Notes under the pieces: generated by a model
What the model was told of the DNA's origin: nothing
Seen by the model: only the letters and a program-made list of their open reading frames with translations
Database searches by the model: none
Position numbers and translations under genes: made by a program
NCBI GenBank assembly: GCA_028288875.1
Contig: JAQGHK010000434.1
Span: forward strand, 1-18,551
Length of the DNA: 18,551 nucleotides
Direction: 5' to 3'
Source of the DNA: Phycisphaerales bacterium
GTDB taxonomy: Bacteria > Planctomycetota > Phycisphaerae > Tepidisphaerales > Tepidisphaeraceae
Shown here: positions 14,934 to 18,551 of the stretch, one piece after another
Layout: every line of letters starts with the position of its first letter
How positions within the stretch are numbered: position 1 is the first letter of the stretch

Positions 14934-16253
14934 ATGCGAATCGCTCTGGCCCAGATCAATCCGACCGTCGGCGACTTGCCGCGTAATGAAAAGCTGATGC
15001 AGGACGCCATTGCCGCCGCGAAATCCGCCGGCGCCCAGGCCGTGGTGTTTCCCGAACTCAGCGTCACCGGTTATCCGCCGAAAGACCTGCTGCTCAAACC
15101 GCAATTCATCGAAGACAACAAGGCCGTCGTCGAGCGCCTGGCGATGCATGCGCAGGGGATCGAAGCGATCGTCGGTTATGCGGAGCAGAACACCAACCCC
15201 GTCGGCCGAAGCCTGTACAACGCCGCCGCCGTGCTGCGCGACGGCAAGGTCGCCAGCCGGCACTTCAAAACGCTGCTGCCGACGTACGACGTGTTCGACG
15301 AAAGCCGCTATTTTGAGCCCGGCCCGGACGCGACGCGCAGCGACCTGGTTCAGCTCGTCGGCACGAAGGTCGGCCTTTCAATCTGCGAAGATTTGTGGAA
15401 CGACGAGCGCCTGATCACGCGGCGCCTGTATCACCAGAATCCGATCGCCGACCTCGACGCCGCCGGGGCCGACGTGATGGTCAACTGTAGCGCCAGCCCG
15501 TACGTGGCCGGCAAGCACGCATTCCGCCTTGAATTGCTGGGGAGCCAAGCCAAGCAATTTGGTGCGCCGATGGTGTATGTCAATCAGGTCGGCGGCAACG
15601 ACGAACTGATCTTCGACGGCTGCTCCGTGGTGTTCGATGCCAAGGGCAATCTGATCGCACAGGCCAAGGCGTTTGAGGAAGACCTGCTGATCGTCGATCT
15701 TGATAAGGCCGAATCGAATCGGATCGAATCCGTACCGCAGGATCTGGAGAGCATCCACAAAGCACTGATCCTCGGCCTGCGGGATTACGTGCGCAAGTGC
15801 GGCTTCAAATCCGTCGTGCTCGGCCTGTCCGGCGGTATCGATAGCGCGCTGGTCTGCGCCCTCGCCGTCGCGGCGCTCGGCAAGGAGAACGTGATGGGCG
15901 TGGCGATGCCCAGCCGCTATTCGTCCGACCACAGCGTCAGCGACGCCAAGGCGCTGGCCGACAATCTCGGCGTCACCTTTTACAAAGTACCCATCGGACC
16001 GGCGCACGATTGTTTTGAAGCGTCGCTCAAGGACGTCTTCGCCGGTCGGGCGAGTGATCTGACGGAAGAGAACATGCAGGCCCGCCTTCGCGGCAACGTG
16101 CTGATGAGCTTCAGCAACAAATTCGGCAGCCTGCTGCTGACCACGGGCAACAAGAGCGAAGTCGCCGTCGGCTACTGCACGCTCTACGGCGACATGTGCG
16201 GCGGCCTGGCGATCATCAGCGACGTGCCGAAGACCACTGTCTGGGCCCTTTAG
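14934..16253 (+). CDS. nadE: Glutamine-dependent NAD+ synthetase, cut short by in-frame TAG
   Basis: A 439-codon frame. The N-terminal nitrilase-like glutaminase domain has its triad: E41 in FPELSVTGYPPKDLL, K112 in HFKTLLPTYD and C151 in SICEDLW. The synthetase domain follows, with the ATP pyrophosphatase loop LGLSGGIDSALV (297-308), TTGNKSEVAVGYCTLYGDM (403-421) and ISDVPKTTVWAL. A TAG at 16251-16253 then ends the frame where the family continues. Translation past it in the same frame resumes the family sequence (RWINENAGRELIPWNSITKP), so only one codon is wrong. The enzyme makes NAD from deamido-NAD, ATP and glutamine. The truncated product would lose about 115 conserved residues needed for substrate binding and is probably inactive. 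A sequencing error, a recent mutation or readthrough are all possible. Confidence 0.93.
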   Translation: MRIALAQINPTVGDLPRNEKLMQDAIAAAKSAGAQAVVFPELSVTGYPPKDLLLKPQFIEDNKAVVERLAMHAQGIEAIVGYAEQNTNPVGRSLYNAAAVLRDGKVASRHFKTLLPTYDVFDESRYFEPGPDATRSDLVQLVGTKVGLSICEDLWNDERLITRRLYHQNPIADLDAAGADVMVNCSASPYVAGKHAFRLELLGSQAKQFGAPMVYVNQVGGNDELIFDGCSVVFDAKGNLIAQAKAFEEDLLIVDLDKAESNRIESVPQDLESIHKALILGLRDYVRKCGFKSVVLGLSGGIDSALVCALAVAALGKENVMGVAMPSRYSSDHSVSDAKALADNLGVTFYKVPIGPAHDCFEASLKDVFAGRASDLTEENMQARLRGNVLMSFSNKFGSLLLTTGNKSEVAVGYCTLYGDMCGGLAIISDVPKTTVWAL

Positions 16254-16598
16254 CGATGGATCAATGAAAACGCCGGCCGTGAATTGATTCCATGGAACAG
16301 CATTACTAAGCCGCCGAGCGCCGAGCTTCGGCCGGGGCAATTGGATCAGGATTCACTGCCGCCGTACGAGATTCTGGACGGGATTCTGCACCGCCTGGTG
16401 GAGCAGGATAAAAGCCTGTCGGAGATCGTCTCCGACGGTTTTGACCCGCAGACGGTGTTGCGCGTGACGAAGCTGGTGGATCGTAGCGAGTACAAGCGCC
16501 GCCAAATGGCACCGGGCCTGAAAGTTACCAGCCGGGCGTTTGGCGTCGGGCGGCGCGTACCGATTGCGCAGAATTATCAGCAGCCGCTGCCGATGTGA
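16254..16598 (+). pseudogene. nadE: C-terminal remainder of nadE, in frame after the TAG
   Basis: This segment is in the same frame as 14934-16253 and encodes the family's last 114 residues without further damage. These include KPPSAELRPGQLDQDSLPPY, SDGFDPQTVLRVTKLVDRSE and YKRRQMAPGLKVTSRAFGVG, all typical of the NadE C-terminus. With the TAG counted as one residue, the whole protein would be 554 residues, the normal length for the glutamine-dependent type. An ATG at 16284 could start a short separate peptide, but it has no clear ribosome-binding site and would make only part of a domain. Confidence 0.85.
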
Positions 16599-16624
16599 GC
16601 GAATGCGGTCGCCGGGAGGCCACG

Positions 16625-17281
16625 TTACCAGTGATGCTTGAAATAGAGCACGTAAGCGATGGCGCACAGGGCCGGCACCAGCGTGACGATGCCAATCAGG
16701 CCCAGCGTGCGGCGGGTACTATCGCTGAGGAATGCGAACGGGGAGTTGATCAGCCGCAACGGTAAGAGCAACGGCGACGGTGTTTCCGGCGCGTCCTGCA
16801 GAAGCGCCTGGACGTCCGCGGCCGGCGCCGGCGGTGTTTCTGCTGATGCCGAGGATGCCGCCGCGGGCGCGGATGGAACGGGACCAGCCACTGTCGCAGG
16901 GGCGGCGACTTCCACCACGGGCGGAGGGGCCATAGCGGCCGGCGGTTCGATGACCGGGGCAGGCTCGGCCGGTGCTTCCGGCGGGTTCAGTAGATCGGCG
17001 ACTGCCTGTTCGGCCGCAGACAGTGCTTCATCATTCCCAGCCGTTGTCTCTTCGCTGGCCGACTCGGGCGCCGCTTCCGCTGACGGTGTTTCTTCGGCGA
17101 CGGGCGGATGCTCTTCGATCGGCGGCGGCGGAACAGCCGCTGGTGCGCCCTTGTCGGCCTCGGCAATCAGCCGGTCGATCGCCTCGTCCGCCATTTTGGC
17201 AAGCAGGTCGTCAGTGCTGCTGGCCGCCAACTCGGGCGGCGGTTCCATCGGGTCGGGAAGATCACGAAGGGCCTGAGACAC
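16625..17281 (-). CDS. Pro/Ala-rich acidic protein with C-terminal membrane anchor
   Basis: I chose GTG 17281 because GAGG lies about 9 bases upstream on the minus strand; a TTG at 17296 would add five residues. The 218-residue product begins with an acidic helical part (DDLLAKMADEAIDRLIAEA). A long low-complexity region rich in Pro, Ala, Glu and Val follows. A conserved-looking end comes last: LLLPLRLINSPFAFLSDSTR, then one hydrophobic helix (LGLIGIVTLVPALCAIAYVLYF) and a short basic tail. It is probably tail-anchored with a disordered cytoplasmic domain. A similarly long Ser/Gly/Ala-rich frame on the + strand is judged a shadow, because only the - strand frame has a membrane helix with a charge-flanked end. 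The function is unknown. Confidence 0.65.
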   Translation of the reverse strand: MSQALRDLPDPMEPPPELAASSTDDLLAKMADEAIDRLIAEADKGAPAAVPPPPIEEHPPVAEETPSAEAAPESASEETTAGNDEALSAAEQAVADLLNPPEAPAEPAPVIEPPAAMAPPPVVEVAAPATVAGPVPSAPAAASSASAETPPAPAADVQALLQDAPETPSPLLLPLRLINSPFAFLSDSTRRTLGLIGIVTLVPALCAIAYVLYFKHHW

Positions 17282-17412
17282 TAAACCAAACCTCAACTGC
17301 TAAAGACGGGACGCGGGACAACCGCCCACGGTGGGCGACACGATAGCCCTCAAGCTGATCATCGGCAATCGTTCGCCCTTTCTTAACGTCCGTTTTCCGA
17401 GACAATCCACCT

Positions 17413-18117
17413 ATGCGCCGCGTCCACGTCCCGGAAGTCCGCCTCGGCCTCATCACCCCCGACGCCGGCGAGGGGCATCACCTGCGCGACGTGCTGCGGG
17501 TGAAAATCGGCGAATCGGTCGAAGTTTTTGACGCCGCCGGGCGACGCGCCGCGGCAACGATCTTCGCTACCGACCCGGTTGTTACGCTGCAGGTGGAATC
17601 GCTGAAAGAAGAATCGCTGGCGGCGAATATCACCGTCGCCTCAGCCGTTCCCAAGGGCGATCGGGCCGAGTGGCTGGTCGAAAAATTGTCGGAACTAGGG
17701 ACGTCGCGGTTCATCCCGCTTCGCACAGCCCGCAGCGTGGTGCACCCCGAAGGCAAATCCAAAACCGAGCGGTGGCAGCGCATCGCTGTCGAATCCGCCA
17801 AACAATGCCGCCGCCCCGGGCTACTGGGGATCGACCCGCTGACCGATCTGAAACGCTTGCTGGCAACGCTCAACCCCGCCGCCGCCATCTACCTCAGCAC
17901 TCGGCCGGACGCCGAGCCGATTCAATCCGTTCTCGCCCGGCAGCCTGCTGAATGGCTATTGATCGGCCCGGAAGGCGACTGGTCGCCGGAAGAAGAAAAG
18001 GCTTTCGACGCCCGCGGATTGACCGCCGCGAGCCTTGGCCCCACGATTCTCCGCGTCGAAACCGCCGCCATGCTGGCCGCCGGCGTGGCGATGCTGCTGG
18101 CGTCTAACAAAAAGTGA
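17413..18117 (+). CDS. rsmE: 16S rRNA (uracil-1498-N3)-methyltransferase RsmE
   Basis: A 234-residue SPOUT-fold methyltransferase. The N-terminal PUA-like part has GHHLRDVLRVKIGESVEVFD (21-40). The SPOUT core has the family motifs EWLVEKLSELGTSRFIPL (86-103), ERWQRIAVESAKQCRR (119-134), LLIGPEGDWSPEE (182-194) and LGPTILRVETA (208-218), the last two forming the knotted SAM site. The length is normal (E. coli 243). It methylates U1498 of 16S rRNA in the assembled small subunit. No clear ribosome-binding site precedes the ATG, but no better start exists in frame. It is followed 10 bases later by a membrane protein gene. Confidence 0.95.
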   Translation: MRRVHVPEVRLGLITPDAGEGHHLRDVLRVKIGESVEVFDAAGRRAAATIFATDPVVTLQVESLKEESLAANITVASAVPKGDRAEWLVEKLSELGTSRFIPLRTARSVVHPEGKSKTERWQRIAVESAKQCRRPGLLGIDPLTDLKRLLATLNPAAAIYLSTRPDAEPIQSVLARQPAEWLLIGPEGDWSPEEEKAFDARGLTAASLGPTILRVETAAMLAAGVAMLLASNKK

Positions 18118-18127
18118 ACTCCATTCC

Positions 18128-18551
18128 ATGCTGAACGACCCGCTCCGCCCACCGAACTCGTCCGCCCGCCTCGCGGGGCTGCTGTTTATCATTCTGGGTT
18201 CGCTCGCGCTGTTCGCGGGATTGAGTTTCCTCGCGTACGGAGCTGCTGTGCCAACGCTTCAGAATGATCCCGTGATGAAGCAGCAGCTTGAGGATCTGCG
18301 TCGACAGACAACGGTCGATTTACAACTCTCGGATCTGCAAGTCATCGCTTACGTCGCAGGCGCCCTTTTCGCGGCCTACGGCCTCGCGGCGATCGTGGTA
18401 GGCCTGTTCATTCGAGCATCAAACCGGGTCGCTTCGATCCTGGGAATCGTTCTGGCGGGTGGCGTGGTGCTGTTGCTCGGCCTTTGCTCACTGTCCTTGC
18501 TGCTGAAAGGCGGAGCAATTCCTCAGTTCGTCGTGGTCATGGGATTAATGG
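18128..18551 (+). CDS. Membrane protein, 3' partial at the right edge
   Basis: An open frame from ATG 18128 runs to the end of the window without a stop (141 codons). The product begins MLNDPLRPPNSSARLAGLLF. It has three clear hydrophobic helices (about 15-40, 72-95, 101-126) and the start of a fourth (from about 130). A short charged, partly helical loop (NDPVMKQQLEDLRRQ) lies between the first two. No family is recognised. It starts 10 bases after rsmE and may be co-transcribed with it. Confidence 0.65.
   Translation, partial: MLNDPLRPPNSSARLAGLLFIILGSLALFAGLSFLAYGAAVPTLQNDPVMKQQLEDLRRQTTVDLQLSDLQVIAYVAGALFAAYGLAAIVVGLFIRASNRVASILGIVLAGGVVLLLGLCSLSLLLKGGAIPQFVVVMGLM

Noticed and set aside
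16251..16253. Genetic-code change with TAG read as sense throughout
   Set aside because: Several intact genes in the window end at TAG at the expected family length (for example 1762, 5823, 12136).
16659..17276. 205-codon Ser/Gly/Ala-rich frame on the + strand
   Set aside because: It is low-complexity and opposite the Pro/Ala-rich frame, which ends in a credible membrane anchor and has a ribosome-binding site.
1..18551. CRISPR arrays, tRNA genes, insertion sequences
   Set aside because: I saw no regular spaced repeats, cloverleaf sequences or transposase frames.

Overview
This GC-rich window (about 60% by eye) reads as a chromosomal segment of a Planctomycetota bacterium, possibly of the Phycisphaerae. 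I infer this from three things: the ubiquitin-like E1/E2/RING/JAMM operon, several membrane proteins with an N-terminal zinc ribbon, and a dispersed GCAGAAGGCAG-type repeat between two housekeeping genes. No rRNA is present, so the placement is an inference.

Region 1 (1-5825, + strand) is the most interesting part. It is a tightly packed operon with overlaps or gaps of a few bases. It encodes an E1-like activating enzyme (cut by the left edge), a membrane-anchored JAMM isopeptidase with an Rpn11/CSN5-like active site, a polytopic membrane protein with an FHA domain, an FHA-zinc ribbon-RING-membrane protein (E3-like), and an E2 conjugating enzyme with an N-terminal zinc ribbon. A methyltransferase follows through a GTGA overlap. 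Together these look like a membrane-associated, phosphorylation-coupled conjugation and deconjugation pathway. No ubiquitin-like modifier is visible; it should lie upstream of the window or elsewhere.

Region 2 (5826-7924) is the ribosomal protein S2 / EF-Ts operon (rpsB-tsf). It has a hairpin-rich leader, a large inverted repeat between the two genes and a strong intrinsic terminator.

Region 3 (8022-12138) begins with a Gly/Asn-rich lipoprotein. A probable copper/heavy-metal handling cluster follows: a Cys/His-rich secreted protein, a heavy-metal-binding-domain lipoprotein, a TolC/CusC-type outer-membrane efflux protein and a periplasmic multicopper oxidase.

Region 4 (12157-13428, - strand) holds a SUMF1/FGE-fold protein that lacks the catalytic cysteines and a secreted coiled-coil protein. 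A zinc-ribbon multi-pass membrane protein is divergent from them (13559-14902). Region 5 (14934-16598) is glutamine-dependent NAD synthetase, interrupted by one in-frame TAG while the frame on both sides is intact. Region 6 (16625-18551) has a Pro/Ala-rich tail-anchored protein on the - strand, rsmE, and a membrane protein cut by the right edge.
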